Shown piece after piece: positions 54,934-62,812 of a DNA stretch of 64,000 nt. The stretch spans positions 930,001-994,000 of the forward strand of contig NZ_JBAWKC010000001.1 of the NCBI RefSeq assembly GCF_044003965.1. Reading direction: 5' to 3'. The notes beneath the pieces were generated by a model. That model worked only from the letters and a program-made list of their open reading frames with translations. It ran no database searches and had not been told where the DNA came from. This DNA comes from Yeosuana aquiaggeris (GTDB lineage: Bacteria; Bacteroidota; Bacteroidia; Flavobacteriales; Flavobacteriaceae). Positions within the stretch are counted from its first letter, which is position 1. Every line of letters begins with the position of its first letter. The position numbers were made by a program, and so were the translations under genes.

Positions 54934-55374
54934 ATGAAAAAAAAAGCATGTTGTTTTATAGGTTTATTTTTGTTTGGTCTCATAACCTTCGCCCAAGAAA
55001 AAAATGAGTCTTTAGGCGTTTCAAATAAAACGTTTAATATTGAAAACTGTGTCAATCAGTTTAATCAAGAAGCTGCTATAAACACCAAAGTGGGGTATCA
55101 ATATTGGTTTGCTGATAAAGATTTTCTGGACGGAAGAACCTTAAAAATGAGTGTGGTGGCGCCACGCAAAGCCACTCATGAACCACACAAACATATAGAA
55201 GATGAATTCTTTTTCGTTTTAGAAGGAACCGCTGAATTTTATCTTGATGGTAAAACAGTTGTTTCAGGTCCCTATACCAGTTTTTATTGCCCCTCAAATG
55301 TTGAACACGGTATTCGAAATGTGGGAGACACAGAACTTAAATATTTAGTGATTAAGAAATATGAAATCAATTAA
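54934..55374 (+). CDS. Exported cupin-domain protein (KdgF-like candidate)
   Basis: A 146-residue protein from ATG 54934; a longer frame from 54892 would begin inside the terminator. The signal peptide is 'CCFIGLFLFGLITFAQ'. The cupin motif 1 is 'HEPHKHIEDEFFFVLEGTAE' (His-x-His-(x)3-4-Glu metal set, ending in a Gly) and motif 2 lies in 'GPYTSFYCPSNVEHGIRNVG' (final His). Small cupins called KdgF open the ring of unsaturated galacturonate in the pectin pathway; those are usually cytoplasmic. Here the export signal would place the reaction in the periplasm. That assignment is inferred from context and fold, not from a diagnostic residue. Confidence 0.72.
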   Translation: MKKKACCFIGLFLFGLITFAQEKNESLGVSNKTFNIENCVNQFNQEAAINTKVGYQYWFADKDFLDGRTLKMSVVAPRKATHEPHKHIEDEFFFVLEGTAEFYLDGKTVVSGPYTSFYCPSNVEHGIRNVGDTELKYLVIKKYEIN

Positions 55375-55452
55375 CCCCTGATATAAATTAAAAGTATAAG
55401 TAGTAATTTAATGAACCGATATACTATTGGCCAAATCTAAAACACAAATATC

Positions 55453-56496
55453 ATGCAACCTATAAATACCGCTTTATGTTCCTTTGGAATGAGCGGACGC
55501 TTATTTCATGCGCCTTTTATTTCAGTAAATCCTAAATTTAATTTATACGGTGTTTTTGAAAGGACAAAAAATCTGGCAAAAGCAATATATCCTGCGGTAA
55601 AAACATTTCGGTCCTTGGAAAGTATGCTGGCTGATGAAGCTATTGAATTGGTTATTGTTAATACACCCAACATTACCCATTATGAATTTGCTAAAAAGGT
55701 TGTCAATGCCGGTAAGCATCTTGTTATTGAAAAACCATTTACAGCAACAGTAACTGAAGCTGAAGAGTTAATAGCATTGGCTAAAAAGAAGCAGGTTGTG
55801 ATGTCCGTTTATCATAATCGTCGTTATGACAGCGATTTTAAAACAGTACAAAAAATATTAAATGAGGGTTGTCTTGGCATCATGGTGGAAGCCGAGTTTC
55901 ATTATGATCGTTTTGTACCTGAATTAAGTTATAAAGTACATAAAGAAACACCAACGGATGCGGTAGGGAGTTTGTATGATTTAGGGTCGCATTTAATTGA
56001 TCAGGCTTTACAGTTATTTGGATTGCCAAAAGCAGTTTTTGCAGATTTAGACACCTATCGTCCCAATTCAAAAGTTGCTGATTATTTTGATTTAAAATTA
56101 TATTATCCTTCGCATAGGGTTATTCTTAAATCCAGTTATTTTGTTCGTGAACCGCTGCCTGGAAACATTATACATGGTACTCAAGGGTCTTTTATAAAAC
56201 CAAAAGCAGATGTTCAGGAAAAAGACCTTCAAGCTGGAAAAATGCCTGGAGCTCATAATTGGGGCATTGAACCAGACAATGAAAAGGGCTTGTTACATAC
56301 TGAAAAGGATGGAAAAATTATCAAAGAATTTATTCCTACTTTAAATGGCAATTACATGGAATATTATAATGGCATGTATGAAGCTGTCAGAAACAATAAA
56401 GATGCACCAGTAACAGGTAAAGATGCCATGCAAGTCATCAAAGTGATTGAAGCCGCCCTAAAAAGTAACAAAGAAAGAAAAGTGATTGACTTATGA
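55453..56496 (+). CDS. Cytoplasmic Gfo/Idh/MocA-family oxidoreductase
   Basis: A 347-residue NAD(P)-binding oxidoreductase without signal peptide. The N-terminal Rossmann turn is 'CSFGMSGRLFHAPFI' (residues 9-23). 'EKPFTATVTEAEELIALAKK' holds the conserved E-K-P triad. 'DAVGSLYDLGSHLIDQALQL' is the family's second-domain motif with catalytic-site Asp and His. Members oxidise or reduce sugars and inositols. The substrate here is probably a pectin-derived sugar. It ends with a 4-base overlap (ATGA) with the PL10-CE8 gene, an odd coupling of a cytoplasmic enzyme to a secreted one. Confidence 0.88.
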   Translation: MQPINTALCSFGMSGRLFHAPFISVNPKFNLYGVFERTKNLAKAIYPAVKTFRSLESMLADEAIELVIVNTPNITHYEFAKKVVNAGKHLVIEKPFTATVTEAEELIALAKKKQVVMSVYHNRRYDSDFKTVQKILNEGCLGIMVEAEFHYDRFVPELSYKVHKETPTDAVGSLYDLGSHLIDQALQLFGLPKAVFADLDTYRPNSKVADYFDLKLYYPSHRVILKSSYFVREPLPGNIIHGTQGSFIKPKADVQEKDLQAGKMPGAHNWGIEPDNEKGLLHTEKDGKIIKEFIPTLNGNYMEYYNGMYEAVRNNKDAPVTGKDAMQVIKVIEAALKSNKERKVIDL

Positions 56497-58505
56497 AACC
56501 TATAAAAACAATATTTTTAATAGCACTATTTCTTTTATTGAGTGTAAATGTTAACGCTCAAGTTCACGATAAATCCTGGCGATCTATAACAGAAAGAAAA
56601 GAGGGTAGTTGGTTTGCTTCAGAGGAGGCCAAAACCATAGCAGAAAATGTATTGCTTTATCAGCGAGATATTGGCGGATGGCCTAAAAATATTCAAATGC
56701 AGCATCCCTTGTCTGATAATGAGAAGCAAGAATTGATGGCTATTAAAAAGGACCAACATGAAGTCACTACAGATAATGGCGCCACCATTCAAGAAATGCT
56801 TTTTTTGTCGAAAATGTACAGACAAATACCAGATGAAAGATATAGAGACTCATTTCTTAAAGGCTTGGATTATCTTCTGGAAGCACAATATGACAATGGT
56901 GGATGGCCTCAGTTTTATCCTTTAAAAAAGGGGTATTATTCACACATTACATATAATGATGATTCCATGGTCAACATTTTAAATCTTTTAAAAAACATTA
57001 AAGAGGGTACGCATGTTTATGCTATTGAGCCATCAGAAGAAATCATTGAGAAAATAAAGATTGCTTTTAATAAAGGCATCGATTGTATCTTAAAAACGCA
57101 GTATAAACAACAGGGCGTTTTAACAGCATGGTGTGCACAATACGATGAAAACACATTAGAACCAGCAAAAGCCAGAGCTTATGAATTGCCATCTTTAAGT
57201 GGTAAAGAATCTGCGAATATAGTGAGCCTCTTAATGTCTATTGAAAACCCATCTGTGGATGTTAAAAACGCCATTGTTCATGCCGTAAATTGGTTTGAAA
57301 AAGTAAAAATAACAGGGTTTAAAATAGAGAGACAATTTAAAAATGGAAGAATTATTGATAAAAAATTAGTACCTGATCTTAATGCTGCCCCATTATGGGC
57401 TCGCTTCATGGAATTGGATGATAACACCCCTTTCTTTTGTGATAGGGACGGCATAAAAAAAGCAACATTGGCAGAAATAGGTGAAGAGCGCAGAAATGGA
57501 TATGCTTGGTACACTAATGAGCCTTTAGAAATGATTAAAAAATATGAAGTGTGGAAAGAAAAAAATAGCATTTCAACATATAGCAGTAGCAAATCTCCCG
57601 TTGATGAATATAATCTGGTGGTTGCAAAAGATGGAAGTGGTGATTATACAAGTATTCAGGAAGCAATTAATGAGACCAAATCCTTTCCGTATCAAAGAGT
57701 GACCATTTTCGTGAAAGATGGGACTTATTATGAAAAAATAAAAGTACATGAGTGGAACACTAATATTTCATTAATTGGTGAAAGCAAAGAAAATACGATT
57801 ATTACATATGATGACTATTTTGGGAAAATGAATTTAGGCAGAAACAGTACTTTTTATACCTATACTTTGTTAATTGAAGCAGCAGATTTTTTGTTATCTA
57901 ATTTAACCGTTCAAAATACTTCGGGCGAAGTTGGTCAGGCTGTAGCATTGTCTGTTTTTGCTGATAGAGCCGTAATATCCAATTGTAATATTTTAGGAAA
58001 TCAGGATACCTTATATACTTCTGGAGAAGGTAACAGGCAATATTTTAAAGGCTGTTATATTGAAGGAACCACCGATTTTATTTTTGGAAAGGCGACCGTT
58101 TTATTTGAAAATTGTACTATCCATAGTAAAAAGAATTCCTATATAACAGCGGCTTCAACTCCAAAAGGTGTTAGCTATGGTTTTGTATTTAAAAACTGCA
58201 GACTTACCGCCAATGAAAATGTCACAGAAGTGTATTTGGGAAGACCTTGGAGAATTTATGCAAAGACAGTTTTTATGAATTGTGAAATGGGAGGCCATAT
58301 AAAAGTGGAAGGATGGCACAATTGGAATAAACCTGAAGCTGAAAAAACAGCATTTTATGCAGAGTTTGAAAATAGTGGTGAAGGATTTAAACCAAATAGC
58401 AGAGTAGGTTGGTCGCATCAATTAAAAAAATCAGAAGCTAAAAAATATACGATTGAAAATATTTTTGAATCTAAACAAAAGGATACAAAAGAGCAATGGT
58501 ATTAA
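56493..58505 (+). CDS. Bifunctional pectate lyase (PL10) - pectinesterase (CE8) fusion, exported
   Basis: A 670-residue protein with signal peptide 'IFLIALFLLLSVNVNAQ' and no T9SS tail, so probably periplasmic. Residues ~25-355 are a PL10 domain ('NVLLYQRDIGGWPKNIQMQH', 'AQYDNGGWPQFYPLKKGYYS', 'AWCAQYDENTLEPAKARAYE', 'FFCDRDGIKKATLAEIGEER'). Residues ~375-655 are CE8 ('VVAKDGSGDYTSIQEAINET', 'GNQDTLYTSGEGNRQYFKGC', 'GTTDFIFGKATVLFENCTI', 'LGRPWRIYAKTVFMNCEM'). Demethylation and cleavage are thereby joined in one chain: the esterase makes the substrate for the lyase. Start overlaps the upstream stop by four bases. Confidence 0.94.
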   Translation: MKPIKTIFLIALFLLLSVNVNAQVHDKSWRSITERKEGSWFASEEAKTIAENVLLYQRDIGGWPKNIQMQHPLSDNEKQELMAIKKDQHEVTTDNGATIQEMLFLSKMYRQIPDERYRDSFLKGLDYLLEAQYDNGGWPQFYPLKKGYYSHITYNDDSMVNILNLLKNIKEGTHVYAIEPSEEIIEKIKIAFNKGIDCILKTQYKQQGVLTAWCAQYDENTLEPAKARAYELPSLSGKESANIVSLLMSIENPSVDVKNAIVHAVNWFEKVKITGFKIERQFKNGRIIDKKLVPDLNAAPLWARFMELDDNTPFFCDRDGIKKATLAEIGEERRNGYAWYTNEPLEMIKKYEVWKEKNSISTYSSSKSPVDEYNLVVAKDGSGDYTSIQEAINETKSFPYQRVTIFVKDGTYYEKIKVHEWNTNISLIGESKENTIITYDDYFGKMNLGRNSTFYTYTLLIEAADFLLSNLTVQNTSGEVGQAVALSVFADRAVISNCNILGNQDTLYTSGEGNRQYFKGCYIEGTTDFIFGKATVLFENCTIHSKKNSYITAASTPKGVSYGFVFKNCRLTANENVTEVYLGRPWRIYAKTVFMNCEMGGHIKVEGWHNWNKPEAEKTAFYAEFENSGEGFKPNSRVGWSHQLKKSEAKKYTIENIFESKQKDTKEQWY

Positions 58506-58529
58506 AATTTTAAATAATATTATTTTATT

Positions 58530-59960
58530 ATGAATGCAATAATAGATAACGAAATAACAAGGCGTAAATTTGTTAAAACAACAGGAGCTTGTATTGCGGC
58601 TTCCATGGTTATATCACCTGCATTTAGTGCTATTCTAAAAAGTTCTGGTACGAAGAAAAGAGTGGCTATGGTTGGAACAGGAAGCAGAGGTAATTCCTTA
58701 TATGGAAAATATTTAATTGAGGAATATGGCGATTTGGTTGAATTTGTTGGTTTATGTGATATTAACAAAGGCAGGCTTGAATATTCTAAAAAGTACATAG
58801 GTGTTGATTGCCCTGTTTTTACTGATTTTGACAAAATGCTTCAAACGGTAGAAATGGATTTGCTCATGGTCACAACGGTTGATGCGACGCATCATGAATT
58901 TATCATAAAAGGATTGAATAAGCATATTAATGTGGTTACTGAAAAACCTATGACCACTGATGAGAAAAAATGTCAAAGCATCATTGATGCGCAACGCAAC
59001 TCTAAAGGAACATTAATAATGGCTTTTAATTACCGTTATGGAAAACTTTTTACAAAGTTAAAGGAAATCATTGATTCAAAGGAGATAGGAGATTTAATTT
59101 CAGTTGATTTGAACTGGTATTTGAATACATTTCATGGGGCTGATTATTTTAGAAGATGGCATGGTTTAAGAGATAAATCAGGAACCCTCTTACTTCATAA
59201 ATCAGCACATCATTTTGATTTGTTAAATTGGCTTATAGGGTCAGATCCAGTTGAAGTTTATGCCAATGGTGCTCTTGAAAAATATGGAAAAAATGGCCCT
59301 TTTAGAGGTTCTAACTGCAGGAATTGTGAGCATACAAAAGATTGTCAGTTTTATTGGGATATAACCAAGAATCAAGGCTATATGGATTTATATGCTGCCA
59401 ACGAAAAGTATGATGGTTATCTTAGAGACAATTGTTTATATAGAGAGGAGATTGATATTTTCGATAAAATGTCAGTATTAATTAAATATGCCAATAACGT
59501 TGAGGTCACCTATTCTTTAACAACGTACTCTCCGTTTGAAGGGTTTCGGTTTGCTTTTAATGGAAAAGAGGGCAGATTGGAAACTCAAGAAGGCATTCCT
59601 TGGAGAGATACGGCCCCTGAAGATCAAGCCAAGCTTCATGAAAAGGAGATGGATAATACTTCGCATACAAAACAGGAACACAAATATCATGAAATTGTAA
59701 CTCAGCGCAATTTTGAAGATTATAAAAGAATCGAGTTTCCTTATGTACGCTCAGGGCATTGGGGTGGTGATAAATTAATGTTTGATGAAATATTCAGGGG
59801 CATCAGTGTTAATGAATCATTACATCATCCCGCTAACGTTAGAGATGGGTCAATGGCTGTTTTAATTGGTATTGCGGCACGAAAAAGTATTGATGAGGGA
59901 ATACCTGTTAAAATTTCAGATTTGACAGATCTGGTACCAAAAATTAATAAGTGGGCATAA
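58530..59960 (+). CDS. Tat-exported Gfo/Idh/MocA-family protein
   Basis: A 476-residue protein whose N-terminus is a twin-arginine signal ('EITRRKFVKTTGACIAASMV', R-R-K-F). The Rossmann fold follows ('VAMVGTGSRGNSLYGKYLIE', ~43-62), then 'NVVTEKPMTTDEKKCQSIID' (E-K-P) and 'LLLHKSAHHFDLLNWLIGSD' (His-containing active-site motif). 'SNCRNCEHTKDC' adds a three-cysteine cluster. Tat export means the folded protein, with its nucleotide cofactor bound, reaches the periplasm. Exported relatives include glycosidases that use NAD as a permanent cofactor (GH109 type), so a hydrolase role on a pectic sugar is possible. Substrate unknown. Confidence 0.85.
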   Translation: MNAIIDNEITRRKFVKTTGACIAASMVISPAFSAILKSSGTKKRVAMVGTGSRGNSLYGKYLIEEYGDLVEFVGLCDINKGRLEYSKKYIGVDCPVFTDFDKMLQTVEMDLLMVTTVDATHHEFIIKGLNKHINVVTEKPMTTDEKKCQSIIDAQRNSKGTLIMAFNYRYGKLFTKLKEIIDSKEIGDLISVDLNWYLNTFHGADYFRRWHGLRDKSGTLLLHKSAHHFDLLNWLIGSDPVEVYANGALEKYGKNGPFRGSNCRNCEHTKDCQFYWDITKNQGYMDLYAANEKYDGYLRDNCLYREEIDIFDKMSVLIKYANNVEVTYSLTTYSPFEGFRFAFNGKEGRLETQEGIPWRDTAPEDQAKLHEKEMDNTSHTKQEHKYHEIVTQRNFEDYKRIEFPYVRSGHWGGDKLMFDEIFRGISVNESLHHPANVRDGSMAVLIGIAARKSIDEGIPVKISDLTDLVPKINKWA

Positions 59961-59969
59961 TAGTAAGAG

Positions 59970-60734
59970 ATGAAAATTATAAATAAAGAAGTAATGCGTT
60001 TGAAATGGCTATTTTGTTTGATCATTCTGATTTATCATTGGAATGGTTTTTCCCAAACAACAACCATTTACACTATTGGAGATTCAACCATGGCCAATAA
60101 AATAAATCCAGAAGTCAATCCTGAACATGGTTGGGCTCAGGTACTTCCACAATTTTTTAATAATAGTGTTAAAATAGACAACAGAGCCGTAAATGGGAGA
60201 AGTACGCGCAGTTTTATAAATGAAAATCGCTGGGATGCCATTTATAAATATCTAAAAAAAGGAGATTATGTTTTTATCCAGTTTGGACATAATGATGAAA
60301 AGGAAAATGACCCTAATAGATATACAAATCCGCACACGGCATACAGAAATAATTTAATCCGCTTTGTTTTAGAATCAAGAGAAAAAGGGGCGACGCCAAT
60401 TTTATTTTCATCAATTGTACGAAGAAATTTTAATGAATCTGGAACTTTAGTGGATACCCATGGAGACTATCCTTTAGAAACGAGATTAGTGGCTTTAGAA
60501 TATAATGTGCCTTTTATCGATCTTCAATATTTATCTGAAAAATTGGAGGAATCTTATGGAATTGAAGGGTCTAAAAAACTTCATTTACATTTTGAACCCG
60601 GAGAATCAGACTATTATAAAGAAGGTAAATCAGATGACACCCATCTGTCAGAATTAGGAGCCACAGAGATTGCTAAACTAGTAATTTATGAATTGAAATC
60701 AAAAGTTCCTAAAATGGAAATTTATATGAAATAA
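59970..60734 (+). CDS. Second rhamnogalacturonan acetylesterase-like SGNH hydrolase (CE12)
   Basis: A 254-residue exported protein; ATG 59994 ('MRLKWLFCLIILIYHWNGFS') is the more natural start. SGNH blocks: 'YTIGDSTMANKINPE' (Ser), 'DNRAVNGRSTRSF' (Gly), 'IQFGHNDEKE' (Asn) and 'DDTHLSELGA' (Asp/His). Similarity to the CE12 protein at 37749 is clear in all four blocks but low between them, so they may have different acetyl positions as targets. It is the last pectin gene on this side, 9 bases after the Tat-exported oxidoreductase. Confidence 0.9.
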   Translation: MKIINKEVMRLKWLFCLIILIYHWNGFSQTTTIYTIGDSTMANKINPEVNPEHGWAQVLPQFFNNSVKIDNRAVNGRSTRSFINENRWDAIYKYLKKGDYVFIQFGHNDEKENDPNRYTNPHTAYRNNLIRFVLESREKGATPILFSSIVRRNFNESGTLVDTHGDYPLETRLVALEYNVPFIDLQYLSEKLEESYGIEGSKKLHLHFEPGESDYYKEGKSDDTHLSELGATEIAKLVIYELKSKVPKMEIYMK

Positions 60735-60850
60735 CTAGGGTAATAATATTTTTGAAAATATATTTTAGTTTATTAATTATTTAAGATACTGCTAAATATT
60801 TGCTTAATAATGAGCGAAAAACGGATCTTTAGCTAAGACATTAATCCGTA

Positions 60851-60886
60851 TTAAAATCGATTTTCAACGGTTTTCAACGATTTTAA
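60851..60886. repeat. Inverted repeat enclosing a direct repeat
   Basis: TTAAAATCG (60851-60859) and CGATTTTAA (60878-60886) form a perfect 9-base inverted repeat. The 18-base interval and right arm hold two near-identical units, TTTTCAACGG and TTTTCAACGA. It sits between the pectin genes and the recombinase-side genes and may be a protein-binding or recombination site. Confidence 0.45.
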
Positions 60887-60933
60887 AATGGTTTAATCGT
60901 TTTTGCGTTGTTTCAATTTTCAAACAAAAGAAA

Positions 60934-61149
60934 TTAATTGATTTTGTCCTTTTTATTTTTTTTAATAATTCTTTCACTTAAAAAATAACCTATAATTGCG
61001 CATACTCCGGCAATGGCCATTCCGTACAAAATGAAATTACTTTTTTGCTTATTTTGTATTTGTTCAGGGGCTTTTATTAACCCGACTAATTTTGCTTGTT
61101 CAACAGGAGAAAGAAGACTTTCCATTTCTGTTAATACTATTTTTTCCAT
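60934..61149 (-). CDS. Small single-span membrane protein
   Basis: A 71-residue protein: a charged N-terminal half ('EMESLLSPVEQAKLVGLIKA'), one predicted membrane segment ('FILYGMAIAGVCAIIGYFLS', ~41-60) and a lysine-rich tail. No family is recognised. Its ATG overlaps the stop codon of the upstream gene by one base (TAATG), which implies coupled translation of the pair. Confidence 0.6.
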   Translation of the reverse strand: MEKIVLTEMESLLSPVEQAKLVGLIKAPEQIQNKQKSNFILYGMAIAGVCAIIGYFLSERIIKKNKKDKIN

Positions 61150-61520
61150 TATTTAAATATTAGATGATTATTTTCAAGTTGAAAGTAGATATCATAGACG
61201 TGATATAGTTGTACTGGGTTTCCATTGTCGTCGTAAAAAAATTCAGTCTTATGAATGGCGTCAAAATCAAATCCATGACTTTTAAGTGTTTGATAAGAAA
61301 TAGGCCCTAAATCTAAATCCCTTAATTCTCGTGATTTCTGATAATTTCTTCTCATGGCCTTATCCATTGCATTTAGATGGTATTCTTCTGTAAGCCTTTT
61401 AAGGTAATTGGCTCTGCTTTTACACGCGTCATCACAATATAATCTTTTCGCACTCTTATATTGTTTTATCTCCTGATTGCATTCAGGGTTTTTACATATT
61501 TTTTTTAATTTCATAATCAT
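61149..61520 (-). CDS. Small zinc-ribbon-like protein
   Basis: A 123-residue protein (start 61520, or ATG 61514). The N-terminus has 'CKNPECNQEIKQYKSAKRLY' followed by 'CDDACKSR', that is, paired cysteines C-x4-C and C-x3-C spaced for one zinc site. A helical stretch and a C-terminal 'FFYDDNGNPVQLYHVYDIYF' follow. It may bind nucleic acid. Family unknown. It is the first gene of a two-gene minus-strand unit. Confidence 0.6.
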   Translation of the reverse strand: MIMKLKKICKNPECNQEIKQYKSAKRLYCDDACKSRANYLKRLTEEYHLNAMDKAMRRNYQKSRELRDLDLGPISYQTLKSHGFDFDAIHKTEFFYDDNGNPVQLYHVYDIYFQLENNHLIFK

Positions 61521-61607
61521 TGTTATATTTTTTCTTTCTTTTTAAATTTAATCTATGTAAATTTAAAAAAAATAATTTAATACATTTGTTACCTATAACA
61601 TAAAATT

Positions 61608-62594
61608 ATGAATTTATTTAATTTGTTTCCAAAACTATCAGAAAAGTGTGTTACGCTGAGCGACTTGGATATTCTATATCGGGTCTTTGTAAATTGGAGT
61701 GAGAATGAAATAATAGATTATAAAGTAAGTGATTCTGCTAAAAATAAGGATGTTACAAGAAAGCGTGTAGAACTCAACTATTTTGAAGCCTTATGGATAC
61801 TTATAGTGCAGGAACTTCGTCTATTAGGAATACCGTTAAGGACCATAAAAAGGATTAAAGAATATTTATTTACGCCTATAGATAGGTCTTATTTTAATAC
61901 GTTACATAATGATGAGTTATTAAAAATAATCAAGCAAGGGTTGCCAGACGAGATCACTTATCACATAGATAAGGAGAAAGCTTTTAATAAAGAAGTTATA
62001 GAGAGTGTTTTAGATAAGCTGCCTGAGAGCTATAACATGTATTTTACAAATCTTGGAGGGCTAGTGAGTTCTGTACTATTGTTTGGTCATTCACCATCAC
62101 TCATGATATATAAGAGCCCTTTAGAAGAAACTAAGGATAAAGATAAAGAAGTTGGACCTAATGTAGGGTTTCATATATTTAATCCTGTTGCTAATGAAAT
62201 TGAAGCTAAAATGAATGGAAGAGACTTTAGAGATGAGCTGGTTTCAAATATGATGCATTTTTCAATTATTAATATACCTATTGTGCCCTTAATAGCAAAA
62301 TTTTATCGAGACGAAGCTTTATATAAATACACAGAGGTATTTGCACTCTATTCGCCAAGTGAGTTGGAGCTATTAAAACTATTAAAGCAAAAGGATTTTC
62401 AGCAGATAAGGATTTACAGGAGTCATAATAAAGAAACCTTTGAAGTAGAAATTACCAGTGAACAAGACCTAAAGAATAATGAGGCGCAGGTTGTGAGAAC
62501 CTTACTTGGTTTAAAGAAATATGAGCGTGCTGAAGTCATCTTTAGAAACGATAAGCACATAGTGATTAAAAATATAATAAAACATCAAATATAG
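61608..62594 (+). CDS. Protein with MerR-like N-terminal DNA-binding region
   Basis: A 328-residue cytoplasmic protein. Residues ~48-90 ('KRVELNYFEALWILIVQELR' then 'LLGIPLRTIKRIKEYLF') resemble the MerR winged helix: 'R-x-x-x-Y-x-x...L...ELR..GIPL..IK.I'. The remaining ~230 residues match nothing I recognise. It is divergent from the zinc-ribbon gene and upstream of the recombinase, suggesting a regulator or excision-control function for a mobile element. That is inference from position. Confidence 0.5.
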   Translation: MNLFNLFPKLSEKCVTLSDLDILYRVFVNWSENEIIDYKVSDSAKNKDVTRKRVELNYFEALWILIVQELRLLGIPLRTIKRIKEYLFTPIDRSYFNTLHNDELLKIIKQGLPDEITYHIDKEKAFNKEVIESVLDKLPESYNMYFTNLGGLVSSVLLFGHSPSLMIYKSPLEETKDKDKEVGPNVGFHIFNPVANEIEAKMNGRDFRDELVSNMMHFSIINIPIVPLIAKFYRDEALYKYTEVFALYSPSELELLKLLKQKDFQQIRIYRSHNKETFEVEITSEQDLKNNEAQVVRTLLGLKKYERAEVIFRNDKHIVIKNIIKHQI

Positions 62595-62674
62595 TCCTAA
62601 GTAGCCCTTAGCACTTCATCTCCAAAAGTGTGATAACAATAGTAGCTCTATTCTTATCCACTATATTGGAAATC

Positions 62675-62803
62675 GTGAATTTTAAAGAAGCAAAAACAAT
62701 ATTAAATGCTAATAGAGAAGAAAAACTAAATGATACAGAAGTAAAGCAAGTTTTAAAAATACTAGAACAATTTGCCCTTATGAGTGTAGAACTATTTAAA
62801 TAA
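62675..62803 (+). CDS. 42-codon ORF in front of the recombinase gene
   Basis: GTG at 62675 opens 'MNFKEAKTILNANREEKLND' and 'TEVKQVLKILEQFALMSVEL', ending at TAA 62801-62803, 9 bases before the recombinase start. Predicted helical and acidic. Similar short ORFs often precede large serine recombinases in Flavobacteria. It is too short for certainty; a GTG at 62630 would extend it by 15 residues. Confidence 0.5.
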   Translation: MNFKEAKTILNANREEKLNDTEVKQVLKILEQFALMSVELFK

Positions 62804-62812
62804 ATCTGAATT

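Noticed and set aside
60745..60769. Terminator after the last CE12 gene
   Set aside because: The stem is short and purely A-T, and no clear T-run follows, so it is too weak to call.
60851..60886. A tenth LacI operator at the ATCGAT in this region
   Set aside because: Flanks are AAAATCGATTTT, lacking the TGT/ACA ends and GTA-TAC steps of the locus operators.
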